Of a stretch of 64,000 nt of DNA, positions 52,016-60,876 are shown in pieces; the first letter of the stretch is position 1, and every line of letters begins with the position of its first letter. The translations under genes and the position numbers were made by a program. Source of the stretch: Candidatus Phyllobacterium onerii (GTDB lineage Bacteria; Pseudomonadota; Alphaproteobacteria; Rhizobiales; Rhizobiaceae); contig NZ_JAQMHX010000002.1 in NCBI RefSeq assembly GCF_028331445.1, positions 124,001 to 188,000 on the forward strand, in the 5' to 3' direction. The notes beneath the pieces were generated by a model. The model saw only the letters and a program-made list of their open reading frames with translations. It did no database searches and was not told the origin of the DNA.

Positions 52016-52447
52016 ATGAAGAGAACACAATTTTCCGTTGCCCGCGTCGGGATCATCTCCGCGCATCTGCAGGAAGTCATACACGATCTTTGTCTGGTAG
52101 ATGTAGCAGACTATATCGCTTTCATTCGTTGCGAACTGTTCGGCAATATTGCCGACATCGTCAATTCTGCGACGGAACTGACCTTTTACCCGAATACGCT
52201 TACCTTCGGCCTCGGTGGCGAGTATTTACTCGACTGGAATTCAACGCCAAAGGTGATGCTTGATCTGGAATTCAGCAATATGGGCGTGAATGCTTATTTC
52301 AGATTGACCCTGTCGTCCGATTCAACCGAGATCGACCTGCATCATGTTCGATTCGCCGAAACGGGCAAAAGTCCGGCCGATAATACGGCGCTGCTCGCGG
52401 CAGCATTCGACAACGCCCGGCTGCCACAACTGACTACACCCAAATAG
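52016..52447 (+). CDS. Conserved protein downstream of flhB, function unknown
   Basis: A 143-residue soluble protein, alpha/beta by pattern (VARVGIISAHLQEVIHDLCL near the N-terminus, then a beta-rich TFYPNTLTFGLGGEYLLDWN and LHHVRFAETG). It starts 26 bp after flhB on the same strand and ends 3 bp before the convergent vjbR gene. Position at the end of the motA operon is suggestive of a flagellar role. Not recognised. Confidence 0.6.
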   Translation: MKRTQFSVARVGIISAHLQEVIHDLCLVDVADYIAFIRCELFGNIADIVNSATELTFYPNTLTFGLGGEYLLDWNSTPKVMLDLEFSNMGVNAYFRLTLSSDSTEIDLHHVRFAETGKSPADNTALLAAAFDNARLPQLTTPK

Positions 52448-52450
52448 GTT

Positions 52451-53242
52451 CTAGAACCTGCTGGCAATGGCTGGCATCTCGATGACACCCAGGGCCAGCG
52501 CTGTCGCCACCGTTGAAGTGCGATTGGAGCAACCAAGCTTGTTCTTGGCGTTCTGCAGATAGGTCACTACGGTCCAGCGGGCGATGTTGAGAATTTCACC
52601 AATTTCACCGTCGGTTTTACCGTTGGCGGCCCAGTACAAACAATCCATTTCGCGTTTCGTCAGCAGCTTCGCGACGACCGCTGCAAGACCCGGATTACGA
52701 TTGCCATGCAGCACGTTGTGCAGGCGCGTGGAAACTGTCGCCAACCGCTTTCGCATCCCGTCCACGAATACCACTTCATGTGCCGGTTCAATGTCGAAAC
52801 TAAAAAGCGTAACGCCGCGAAAACCATGTGCATTCGAAACATCGACCATTAGGTAGAGATTACCCAAACCACGCAACTCGCAATCGCGCAGAAAGTGTCT
52901 CGCCTCTATCGACAATCCACCCTCTGCTGCGAGGTTGCGGATGGTGCCAGGTGCGTTTCCATGTTGTCTGGATGCCCTGACGGCATGCATGATTGGATCG
53001 ATGGCGAAGTAGTTCTTGGCTGCATAGCGCATCACCCATTTCGTCGGCACAGTGGTGAGCACAGATATATCCGGAGCAGGACCGCGATAAGGGCCAGGCT
53101 GATCGCTATGGCCCACATGCGTGATGTGACGGCAATTCAGCTGCTGCCTGATGCCAACAAGCATTTCAAGGGTGTCGTGCTTGACGGCCCCACTTATAAA
53201 ACCTTCTTCGAAATCCGGAAAGTGGGCCAGATTAAAATGCAT
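52451..53242 (-). CDS. vjbR: LuxR-type quorum-sensing regulator, VjbR-like
   Basis: A 263-residue LuxR-family protein. The N-terminal autoinducer-binding half has LEMLVGIRQQLNCRHITHVG and MRYAAKNYFAIDPIMHAV (conserved Tyr/Asp of AHL pockets). The C-terminal helix-turn-helix LTKREMDCLYWAANGKTDGE then IGEILNIARWTVVTYLQNAK and KLGCSNRTSTVATALALGVI closely resembles Brucella VjbR as I recall it. VjbR controls the virB secretion system and flagellar genes in Brucella and lies near a flagellar locus there. I set the start at ATG 53242; an upstream extension has no typical ribosome site. Confidence 0.83.
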   Translation of the reverse strand: MHFNLAHFPDFEEGFISGAVKHDTLEMLVGIRQQLNCRHITHVGHSDQPGPYRGPAPDISVLTTVPTKWVMRYAAKNYFAIDPIMHAVRASRQHGNAPGTIRNLAAEGGLSIEARHFLRDCELRGLGNLYLMVDVSNAHGFRGVTLFSFDIEPAHEVVFVDGMRKRLATVSTRLHNVLHGNRNPGLAAVVAKLLTKREMDCLYWAANGKTDGEIGEILNIARWTVVTYLQNAKNKLGCSNRTSTVATALALGVIEMPAIASRF

Positions 53243-53554
53243 CGTGGGAGTGAACCGTTCCTCGTGGCAGCAAAATATGCCGGTATCCTCGTTAAAATTT
53301 AAAAATTCGAACAGGTTGAAAAGGCACAGAATCAATAACATGCATATGGTTGCACTACCTTTGCCCGAGGCACAAGTCGATCAACTATTGTATTCTTTCT
53401 TTGTCACATTTTTACAACGCAACAGCGATCTGCAGTTGATAGTCCTTATCTATTGTCCAGTTTAGGAGGCCGTTGTTTTTCCGTTATAAGTCCAGACATC
53501 GCCCAATGCAGTTCGCCCATCGCTCGCCACTTTGGATTGTGCTAACCCTTGCGC
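53243..53554. other. Divergent intergenic region between vjbR and the DUF3095 gene
   Basis: 312 bp with no credible gene. It is AT-rich in 53340-53470 and must contain the vjbR promoter and that of the DUF3095 gene. I see no strong palindrome of lux-box form and no hairpin with a T-run. Confidence 0.5.
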
Positions 53555-54709
53555 ATGATCACAGAAACATCTGGCGACTTCTTTGAAACGCTCCCTGTCT
53601 TCGAACACTTCGAGGGTGTTTCCGACCCCGGCAACTATAAGCCACTCCCGGATGACTGGGTGTTGGCAACGGCCGACATTGTTGATTCGACCCTCGCGAT
53701 CAAGGCGGGACGCTACAAGGCTGTAAACATGGCCGGCGTGAGTGTCATCTCTGCGCTCCTCAACGTGCTCGACAGGAAAAACTATCCCTTCGTTTTCGGT
53801 GGCGATGGGGCATTGGTGGCACTACCGGCATTCACCGTTCCGCTCGCTCGTGAAGCGCTGGCAGCTGTACAATCCTGGGTTGCCGATGAACTGCAGTTGA
53901 ACCTGCGCGCCGCCCTTGTCCCCATGCGCGATATCCGAGCCGAGGGCCTTGATGTGCGGGTCGCCCGCTTCAGGGTGAGCCCCGACGTTTCTTACGCGAT
54001 GTTTGCCGGAGGTGGGGCGAGTTGGGCGGAAGCGCAGATGAAAGCAGGCGCCTACGCGATCGAACCGGCTCCTTCGGGTACGCGGCCTGACCTGACCGGC
54101 CTTTCCTGCCGCTGGAATCCGATTGAGGCACGCAACGGCGAAATCGTGTCGATCATCGCAGTGCCGGGGCCATCAGGTGCCGGCAAGGAATTCCAGACGC
54201 TTGTTGGCGATATCATTGCCGTTACAGCCGAGCAAAGCCGCGGCGCCCACCCACTTCCCGCCGAAGGCCCGCCGATAAACTTGTTGATCAAGGGCGTCGA
54301 TGCCGAAGCGCGGGCCACCGCTCCGGCGGGTAAACGCATTTCCCGCAAACTTGCGATTATCGGACAGATCATTTTAACGTTTCTGCTCGACAGGCTCGGA
54401 CTTACGGCGGGCGGCTTCGATCCCAGGCGCTACAAAATCGAATTGTCGCAAAATTCCGATTTCCGCAAATTCGACGACGGCCTCAAGATGACCATCGACA
54501 TCGATGGCCAGCGTTCGCACCGCATCGAAATGCTGCTCGAAAATGCTGCGAAAGCCGGCATCGTTCAATATGGCTTGCACCGGCAGGATGCCGCGCTGAT
54601 TACCTGTTTCGTGCCGACGCCACGCGCCCACGACCACATTCACTTTATCGATGGCGCAATGGGTGGCTATGCTATGGCAGCAAGCAATCTGAAAGCAAAA
54701 ATGACCTAG
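53555..54709 (+). CDS. DUF3095 protein, degenerate class III cyclase-like
   Basis: A 384-residue soluble protein. LATADIVDSTLAIKAGRYKA near residue 38 and VFGGDGALVALPAF near residue 80 sit at the positions of the two metal-binding Asp motifs of class III nucleotidyl cyclases (DxxxST and GDG), and a second conserved block (KIELSQNSDFRKFDDGLKMT) is typical of DUF3095. The Lys four residues before the second Asp, which selects adenine, is Val here. The reaction is unknown. ATG 53555 is chosen over a TTG 6 bases upstream. It is convergent with the dehydrogenase gene. Confidence 0.75.
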   Translation: MITETSGDFFETLPVFEHFEGVSDPGNYKPLPDDWVLATADIVDSTLAIKAGRYKAVNMAGVSVISALLNVLDRKNYPFVFGGDGALVALPAFTVPLAREALAAVQSWVADELQLNLRAALVPMRDIRAEGLDVRVARFRVSPDVSYAMFAGGGASWAEAQMKAGAYAIEPAPSGTRPDLTGLSCRWNPIEARNGEIVSIIAVPGPSGAGKEFQTLVGDIIAVTAEQSRGAHPLPAEGPPINLLIKGVDAEARATAPAGKRISRKLAIIGQIILTFLLDRLGLTAGGFDPRRYKIELSQNSDFRKFDDGLKMTIDIDGQRSHRIEMLLENAAKAGIVQYGLHRQDAALITCFVPTPRAHDHIHFIDGAMGGYAMAASNLKAKMT

Positions 54710-54721
54710 GACGTCAACCGG

Positions 54722-56059
54722 CTACGCCTTCACGACATGCCCGGCCATCAGTCCCAGCCTGGTGAAAACATTGCGCGTATCGAGGATGAGAGGCGCCCAT
54801 TTCGCCAGAGCAGCATAGTCAACGCGATCATGATCGGTCGAGATCAGAATGGCGTCGTAGGATCTGATTGAAGTCTCGTTGAGATCGACAGACCTGCGAC
54901 CCTTCAACGCCATGTATTCACGCGTTGTCGGGATTTCGTCAACGAAAGGATCATGAAAATGTGCAGTTCCGCCACGTTCCTCGATGATCTCGATCAGCCG
55001 CAAAGACGGGCTCTCGCGGATATCCGGCACATTCTTCTTGTAAGCCAGTCCCAGGACAAGAATACGAGAACGGCTGAGCGCCTTGCCTGCCCGAACATCC
55101 AGCGCCTCCGCAAGCCTGCTGACGACATGGCGCGGCATGGCGGAATTGATTTCGCCGGCCAGCTCGATGAACCTTGTCGGTAGCTCATATTCACGCGATT
55201 TCCACGTCAGATAAAACGGATCGATGGGAATGCAATGGCCGCCGAGTCCTGGCCCAGGATAGAAGGGCATATAGCCAAAGGGTTTGGTCTTCGCTGCTTC
55301 GATGACCTCCCAGATATCGATACCCATCGCCGCGTAGACGGTCTTGAGTTCGTTGACGAGCGCGATATTGACCGATCTGAAGATATTTTCCGTGAGCTTG
55401 ACCGCTTCGGCTGTCGCATTGGACGAAACCGGCACCACGGTTTTTACCGCCGCACCATAAAAGGCCTGCATCAACGCGCGTGCCTCCTCGCCGTCGCCCG
55501 CAACGATTTTCGGGATCGTGGCAGTGTGGAAGTCGCGATTGCCAGGATCTTCGCGCTCCGGCGAAAATCCGAGGAAAAAGTCCGTGCCGGATCTGAGACC
55601 GGTTTTTTCCAGGATCGTCTTGACCACCTCGTCGGTCGTGCCGGGATAGGTCGTCGACTCAAGTACGACCAGTTGCCCGGGGCGCAAGGCCGCCGCAATC
55701 GAGCGGCAGGTCGCCTCGACAAAGGAAAGATCTGGATCCCGATGTTTCGTCAGGGGCGTCGGCACGCAGATGATGATGACGTCGCACTTTGCAAGTTCGG
55801 AAAAGTCGCTTGTCGAGGCAAATCTTTTCGCTGCCACCTCGGTTTTGAGAGCCTCGTCCGTTACCGCTTCGATATAGGAGCGCCCCGCATCGAGCGAGAC
55901 TTTCTTGTCCGGATCGATATCGAAACCGGTAACGGCAAAACCGCTGCGCGCCAGAGTAATCGCCAGCGGCAATCCGACGTAGCCAAGCCCTATAACACCG
56001 GCGTGGGCCTGCCGCGTTGAGATTTTAGCGGAGAGGTCGGAAAAAGGGGACGAAGCCAA
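54722..56059 (-). CDS. Nucleotide-sugar 6-dehydrogenase (WbpA/TviB-type)
   Basis: A 445-residue enzyme of the UDP-glucose/GDP-mannose dehydrogenase family. The Rossmann GVIGLGYVGLPLAITLARSG is near residue 21, FLGFSPEREDPGN near residue 163 and the catalytic Cys segment YPGPGLGGHCIPIDPFYLTW near residue 268. The PEREDPGN and GGHCIPIDP motifs point to UDP-N-acetylglucosamine 6-dehydrogenases (WbpA) rather than UDP-glucose dehydrogenase. It oxidises C6 of a UDP-sugar to the uronic acid for surface polysaccharide. A polysaccharide lyase is encoded 1.8 kb away. Confidence 0.88.
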   Translation of the reverse strand: MASSPFSDLSAKISTRQAHAGVIGLGYVGLPLAITLARSGFAVTGFDIDPDKKVSLDAGRSYIEAVTDEALKTEVAAKRFASTSDFSELAKCDVIIICVPTPLTKHRDPDLSFVEATCRSIAAALRPGQLVVLESTTYPGTTDEVVKTILEKTGLRSGTDFFLGFSPEREDPGNRDFHTATIPKIVAGDGEEARALMQAFYGAAVKTVVPVSSNATAEAVKLTENIFRSVNIALVNELKTVYAAMGIDIWEVIEAAKTKPFGYMPFYPGPGLGGHCIPIDPFYLTWKSREYELPTRFIELAGEINSAMPRHVVSRLAEALDVRAGKALSRSRILVLGLAYKKNVPDIRESPSLRLIEIIEERGGTAHFHDPFVDEIPTTREYMALKGRRSVDLNETSIRSYDAILISTDHDRVDYAALAKWAPLILDTRNVFTRLGLMAGHVVKA

Positions 56060-56491
56060 TATGTTCTTTCTTGTACAAGCGCCGCTGCCGGCTATCGGGT
56101 CAGTTTTAGATGGCCGCTACGACGTTGGCTGTCAAGCGTGGACGGTCGCGACCTGTCGCGAAGATTTTTCAAGAAACAAACCACATGTCTGTCGACAGGC
56201 AGCTCACAATCAAGTGACAATTGCCTATTGTTTCGATTGGGCAACATGCCCATTTGAGCAAATGGAAATAATGACTGACAGAGGACCTCCCGCCGAACGA
56301 CCCGCCTGAGCTGTATCGGACCGGTGAGATTGCGGTGTTATCACCCCTGTCGCCGACGTTGACACCACTATCCGATTCGCTCATCTTCCTCCCGTTGTCT
56401 GACAGGTTCGTGCGATCGATCACGCTTGCTTGGGAGCAACGACTGGGTGCGGGAAAGTGGACGTGGCTCGCATTTGCAAGGACGACACCGG
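56060..56491. other. Divergent intergenic region with two palindromes
   Basis: 432 bp with no convincing gene. Two inverted repeats stand out: CTGTCGACAG at 56189-56198 and CATTTG-AG-CAAATG at 56251-56264, either of which could be an operator for the dehydrogenase or cyclase gene. A minus-strand open frame at 56169-56423 has no ribosome site and no recognisable features. Confidence 0.45.
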
Positions 56492-57835
56492 ATGAGCACG
56501 AGCGAATTTGACGTATCCAGCATACTTCTCGACAAGGTAGCCGACTGGCTCACACAAACGTCGCTTGCCGGGGAAAATCTGGAGACTATTGTCCGCGGCT
56601 TTTGCGAACGTATCGCGGCGGCGGGCCTGCCGATCGCCCGCGTCAATCTCTCGTTTTCCATGCTGCATCCGCTCTACGATGCGCTGGGATTCACCTGGAA
56701 ACGTGCAAGTGGCATGAGTGTTGAAGGTTACCGGCACGACCCAGCCGGAAAGCCTGAACGCTTCCTTTTGAGCCCCTACTTCTATCTTCTCAGCAATAAT
56801 CTGGAACATTTGCGGCGACGCATCGACGTCGATGGACAACTTGAATTCCCCGTTCTCGACGAGTTGAGACAGGAAGGCGTCACCGATTATCTCGCTTTCT
56901 TGCAGCCTTTTGGCGGTCAGTCGACGCAGGGCATGATGGGTTCCTGGTCAACCGACAGCAAGGAGGGGTTCAGCGATGCCATGATCGCCGCGCTCCTGCG
57001 ACTGCAGAACCATCTGGCAGTTGCCGCCAAAATGGCGGTCCTCGGCAAACTCGCGGATAACATGCTGACCACATATCTCGGCGGCAATGCCGGCAAGCGC
57101 GTCCTGAACGGCCAGATCAGGCGTGGTGATGGCGACACGATCCGGGCCGCCCTTGTCATGGGCGATATGCGCGAGTCGACCGTCCTGGCCGAAAAAGAGG
57201 GCAGGCAAGCCTATATCGATACGCTCAATCATTTTTTTGATGCGATTGCGGCCCCGTTCAATCGGGGTGGCGGCGAAATTCTCAGCTTTATGGGCGACGG
57301 CTTTTTGGCGGTCTATCCCTGCGGTCGTCATAAGGATCCGTCGAAGATTGCTTGCCAAACCGCTCTCAATGCGGTGTTCAAGGCGCAGGCACGTGTCGCA
57401 GAACTCAACAAGGAGCGGCGCAAGGACGGTCTTGGCGATATTCGCTATGGCATTGGCCTGCACGTCGGTAACGTCATGTTTGGCAATGTCGGTCTGAAAG
57501 ACCGCTTGACCTTCTCGGCTTTCGGCTCTGCCGTCAACGAAGTGCAGCGCTTGCAGGGCCTCACCAAGAAATATTCGCGCGAGGTTATCGCCAGTCAGGC
57601 ATTTGCCACCTATTGTGGTGGCGACTGGGTCACCTTGGGCGAGGAAAAATTGCGCGGTGTTGGACAGAAAGTCACGGTTCTATTGCCAAAAACGTCGGAA
57701 CAAACAGCCCAGCTTGACGATGCATATGATCAGGTCACCTATGATGGCCTGTCAGATGCAGAACAGGTTATGCTGTTGCATCGCGATGCCAAGACCCAGG
57801 AACGGCGGCCCATGATAGACAAATTCATGCAATGA
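56492..57835 (+). CDS. Class III adenylate/guanylate cyclase
   Basis: A 447-residue soluble protein. The N-terminal ~200 residues form an uncharacterised sensory region with the SMLHPLYDALGFTW segment. The catalytic domain (about 225-405) shows ALVMGDMRESTVLAEKEGRQ, the GDG loop EILSFMGDGFLAVYP and FGSAVNEVQRLQG. Both metal Asp residues and the Asn and Arg of the VNxxxRL motif are present, but the adenine-selecting Lys is Ser and the paired Asp is Ser, so substrate use is uncertain. ATG 56492 has AAGGA 9 nt upstream. It overlaps the following lyase gene by 4 bp. Confidence 0.85.
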   Translation: MSTSEFDVSSILLDKVADWLTQTSLAGENLETIVRGFCERIAAAGLPIARVNLSFSMLHPLYDALGFTWKRASGMSVEGYRHDPAGKPERFLLSPYFYLLSNNLEHLRRRIDVDGQLEFPVLDELRQEGVTDYLAFLQPFGGQSTQGMMGSWSTDSKEGFSDAMIAALLRLQNHLAVAAKMAVLGKLADNMLTTYLGGNAGKRVLNGQIRRGDGDTIRAALVMGDMRESTVLAEKEGRQAYIDTLNHFFDAIAAPFNRGGGEILSFMGDGFLAVYPCGRHKDPSKIACQTALNAVFKAQARVAELNKERRKDGLGDIRYGIGLHVGNVMFGNVGLKDRLTFSAFGSAVNEVQRLQGLTKKYSREVIASQAFATYCGGDWVTLGEEKLRGVGQKVTVLLPKTSEQTAQLDDAYDQVTYDGLSDAEQVMLLHRDAKTQERRPMIDKFMQ

Positions 57836-58791
57836 CAGGAAAGATCGTCGCCATGGCTCTCCTTGCCGCAACTCTAAACCTGACTGATGCGGCAGCAGAG
57901 CCAGGAAGCGACACGCTTTTTGATGGTTTCGACGGCAAGGATTTTGCCGCAAGCAGCGGACTCTACTACCGCAAGAATTTCGAGCAGCGCGCGGGCAGTT
58001 TCGAGTTCCAGTCCGACGTCAAGCAGACCGGTACGGGCGCGCTGAAGCTGAGCGTCAAGCCATTTTGCCCAAACGTCAAACAGAACTGCAGCGAACGGGC
58101 TGAGATTTGGGAGAAAACCGACCGTCGTGTGCCCTATACGGAAGGTGTCTGGTATGGTTTTGCCGTCAAGTTTGCCGATCCAATTCCAAAAGGCGACCAT
58201 CGCTATCTTATCGCGCAATGGAAGCGTGAGATCGGGCCCGACGCGGTGGGTGATTTCAGTCCTTTCCTGGCGCTGCGCCTGAACCAGGGCAAGCTGTTCG
58301 CGACCGTCGAGACCAATTATGTCGCGCCTGCCAAAGCGGAAGGGGCAAGTCCTGTCCAGGCCTGCGCCAACAACCAAACGCCGGTCTGGTTCCGGCCGGA
58401 CACAGACCAGATGCGCGCGCTCATAGCGACTGACGGGTCCTGGACACCTCAGGACGGTAGCCAGTTCAACAGCTGCACCGATGCGATCACCGTGACCGAT
58501 CATGGCAACAAACTGCCTTCGCCAGATTCCGGCTGGATTGATTTCGCCATTTACACCAAGCCCGGTCCTGACGGGTCCGGCCATATCGAGATTTTCGCCA
58601 ACAAGAAATGGATCGTGACAGTCAAAGGGCATATCGGTCACGGCGACAACGGCCTTGGTAAAAATCAGTATTTCAAATTTGGTCCTTATCGAGCTGCCGA
58701 CAAGACCGAGTGGACCCTATATTACGATAATTTCCGCCGTTCGCCGCGCTGTGAAGACGTGCTTGGTCCGGGGATTTGTCCCGCACCTTGA
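57832..58791 (+). CDS. Secreted polysaccharide lyase (heparin lyase I-like)
   Basis: A 319-residue exported protein. A signal peptide (residues 1-22, ending DAAAEP) is followed by a jelly-roll domain. The CSERAEIWEKTDRRVPYTEG segment and WYGFAVKFADPIPKGDHRYL then IAQWKREIGPD are the sort of motifs in the Polysacc_lyase/heparin lyase I-like family (PL7/PL20 clan). Cysteines at CPNVKQNC and in the C-terminal tail suggest disulfides in the periplasm or outside. The start overlaps the cyclase stop by ATGA, so lyase output is tied to the cyclase gene. Substrate, perhaps the cell's own uronic-acid polymer, is unknown. Confidence 0.82.
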   Translation: MTGKIVAMALLAATLNLTDAAAEPGSDTLFDGFDGKDFAASSGLYYRKNFEQRAGSFEFQSDVKQTGTGALKLSVKPFCPNVKQNCSERAEIWEKTDRRVPYTEGVWYGFAVKFADPIPKGDHRYLIAQWKREIGPDAVGDFSPFLALRLNQGKLFATVETNYVAPAKAEGASPVQACANNQTPVWFRPDTDQMRALIATDGSWTPQDGSQFNSCTDAITVTDHGNKLPSPDSGWIDFAIYTKPGPDGSGHIEIFANKKWIVTVKGHIGHGDNGLGKNQYFKFGPYRAADKTEWTLYYDNFRRSPRCEDVLGPGICPAP

Positions 58792-58858
58792 TTGTTCTTA
58801 TTGCATCTCGCACCTCCAGGACGCCATATCGCTTTGAATTGCGGGCAAAGCTGATCAT

Positions 58859-58884
58859 CGCATAGCCTCCGCCAAAGGTATGCG
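58859..58884. other. Imperfect hairpin between lyase and ABC transporter operons
   Basis: CGCATA-G-CCT pairs with AGG-TATGCG, leaving one bulged G and a loop of about 7 nt. It lies 68 bp past the lyase stop and 93 bp before the ATPase start. No T-run follows, so it might be a leader structure, an operator or chance. Confidence 0.3.
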
Positions 58885-58977
58885 ATGTCATCGGCACATA
58901 GAGCCAGCTAGACTCCCCCAAGGCCGTGCGATAGGTTCAATTTCAAGTGAGCAACGAACAAGGCTCCGAGGGAACAA

Positions 58978-60876
58978 TTGGCTGGCATGAAGTCGGAATC
59001 TGATCTGTTGCGTATCGAAAATCTGGGCATTTCGTTTTCGATGCTTGGCGGACGTTTGCAAGTCGTCAAGGGCGCCAACCTGCGCGTTCTCCCGGGAAAA
59101 GTCACTGCTCTCGTCGGTGAATCCGGTTCGGGAAAGTCTGTTATCAGTCAGTCAGTTATGGGAATCCTGCCCAATACGGCAAAGGTCACCGGGAAAATAC
59201 TGTTCACTGATCCAATCGACGGCAGAAGCACGGATATTCTGCAATTGTCACGGGATGGGCCTGAAATTCGGGCGTTACGCGGCAGCCGCATGGCGAAAAT
59301 CTTTCAGGAGCCGATGACATCGCTGTCGCCGCTGCACACCGTTGGCAATCAGATCAGCGAAGTTCTAGCCATCCACACCGACGCGACAAAGGACGAGCGT
59401 CGGGCCAAAACCGAAGAAATGCTTGGTCTCGTCGGCTTTGCCAAGCCAAGTCGCACCTATGACATGTATCCGTTCGAGCTTTCCGGTGGTATGCGCCAGC
59501 GGGCCATGATTGCCATGGCGCTCATCTGCCGCCCTGCCCTCCTCATCGCCGATGAGCCGACGACGGCGCTTGATGTGACGATCCAGGCGCAGATCCTCGA
59601 ACTGCTGCGCGATCTTCAACACAAGCTGAACATGGCAATGCTGCTCATCACCCATGATCTCGGCGTCGTCGCCAATATGGCCGACGAGGTGGTGGTCATC
59701 TATCACGGTGAGATCATGGAAGCAGGACCGGTCGACGCAATCTTTCGTCAGCCGCAGCATCCCTATCTGAAAGGCCTCATGGCCGCCGTACCGCATTTTG
59801 ACATGAAGCCTGGTGAACGCCTGAAGGCACTACGCGAGGTCCCGGTCAATTCGAACACATTGTGGGCAAAGAAAAAGCAGATCGAAAACGCGCCGGACAT
59901 TCTTCTTTCCGTTCGCGACCTGGTGAAAGCCTATGGCATCCGCAAATCGGGCCTGTTTGGCAAGCAGGACAAGACCTTGGTCAAAGCGGTGGACGGCATC
60001 AGCTTCGATATCAGGCGCGGCGAATGCCTCGGTCTTGTCGGCGAGAGCGGCAGCGGCAAAACCACGGTCAGCAAAATATTGATGCGCGCTATCACACCTG
60101 ACAGCGGCTCCGTCACCTTTGATGACGGCAGGGGCAAGATCGATGTTCTCAAGGCGCAGGGCGACGAGCTTATGGAGTTGCGCACCCGCATCCAGATGGT
60201 GTTCCAGGATCCGGTCTCATCGCTCTCACCGCGCATGACAGTGCAGAACATCCTCAGTGAACCGCTGGAGATCCATGGACTTGGCGACAATGCTTACCGT
60301 CTGGAGAAGGTGCGCGCGCTGATGCAGGCCATTGGCCTCGACCAGCGCTATCTCAACCGCTATCCACACAGTTTTTCCGGCGGTCAGCGCCAGCGCATAG
60401 GTATCGCCCGTGCTCTGGCGCTCGGGCCGCAACTGTTGATTTGCGACGAACCCGTCTCGGCACTCGACGTTTCAGTTCAGGCGCAGATCCTCAATCTTCT
60501 CAAGGACCTGCAGAAGGAACTCGGGCTTACTTATCTGTTTATCTCCCACAACCTTGCCGTTGTCGACTATATGGCGGACCGTATTGCCGTCATGTGTGGA
60601 GGCAGGATTGTCGAGATAGCACCGCGCGAAATAATACTTCGTGACCCGGTTCATCCCTACACGCGCTCGCTGCTGGCGGCTGTGCCTTTTCCCGATCTGG
60701 ACAGGCCGCTTGACTTCGAAACATTGAAGATGGGTGGCGCCTCGGACCAACACTCCTGGGGTGCCCAGTTCGCCGGTGATGGCGACAGCGCGACACTGGC
60801 TCCAGCCGATCTTGGTGGCGGCCATCTCGTCCTGGCGCGCCGCAATGCCGATGCAAGGGAGTTACGTTCGTGGTAA
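58978..60876 (+). CDS. Dual ATP-binding protein of an oligopeptide-type ABC importer
   Basis: A 632-residue protein with two ABC ATPase domains in one chain (as in YejF). The first has Walker [12 protein letters not shown] near residue 44, signature [15 protein letters not shown] and Walker [13 protein letters not shown]. The second has Walker [35 protein letters not shown] and [12 protein letters not shown]. Both have the C-terminal HPYxxGLMAAVP or [12 protein letters not shown] motif of peptide/nickel importers. A TTG at 58978 has GAGGG 5 nt upstream; ATG 58987 is an alternative. It overlaps the binding-protein gene by 7 bp. Confidence 0.92.
   Translation: MAGMKSESDLLRIENLGISFSMLGGRLQVVKGANLRVLPGKVTALVGESGSGKSVISQSVMGILPNTAKVTGKILFTDPIDGRSTDILQLSRDGPEIRALRGSRMAKIFQEPMTSLSPLHTVGNQISEVLAIHTDATKDERRAKTEEMLGLVGFAKPSRTYDMYPFELSGGMRQRAMIAMALICRPALLIADEPTTALDVTIQAQILELLRDLQHKLNMAMLLITHDLGVVANMADEVVVIYHGEIMEAGPVDAIFRQPQHPYLKGLMAAVPHFDMKPGERLKALREVPVNSNTLWAKKKQIENAPDILLSVRDLVKAYGIRKSGLFGKQDKTLVKAVDGISFDIRRGECLGLVGESGSGKTTVSKILMRAITPDSGSVTFDDGRGKIDVLKAQGDELMELRTRIQMVFQDPVSSLSPRMTVQNILSEPLEIHGLGDNAYRLEKVRALMQAIGLDQRYLNRYPHSFSGGQRQRIGIARALALGPQLLICDEPVSALDVSVQAQILNLLKDLQKELGLTYLFISHNLAVVDYMADRIAVMCGGRIVEIAPREIILRDPVHPYTRSLLAAVPFPDLDRPLDFETLKMGGASDQHSWGAQFAGDGDSATLAPADLGGGHLVLARRNADARELRSW

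Noticed and set aside
53540-53556. CTTGCGCATG at the DUF3095 start looks like a reversed flagellar box.
   Set aside because: The match is short, it lies on the start codon and points to no flagellar gene.
56169-56423. An 84-codon minus-strand frame in the large gap before the cyclase gene.
   Set aside because: No Shine-Dalgarno, no recognised motif, and it crosses both palindromes.
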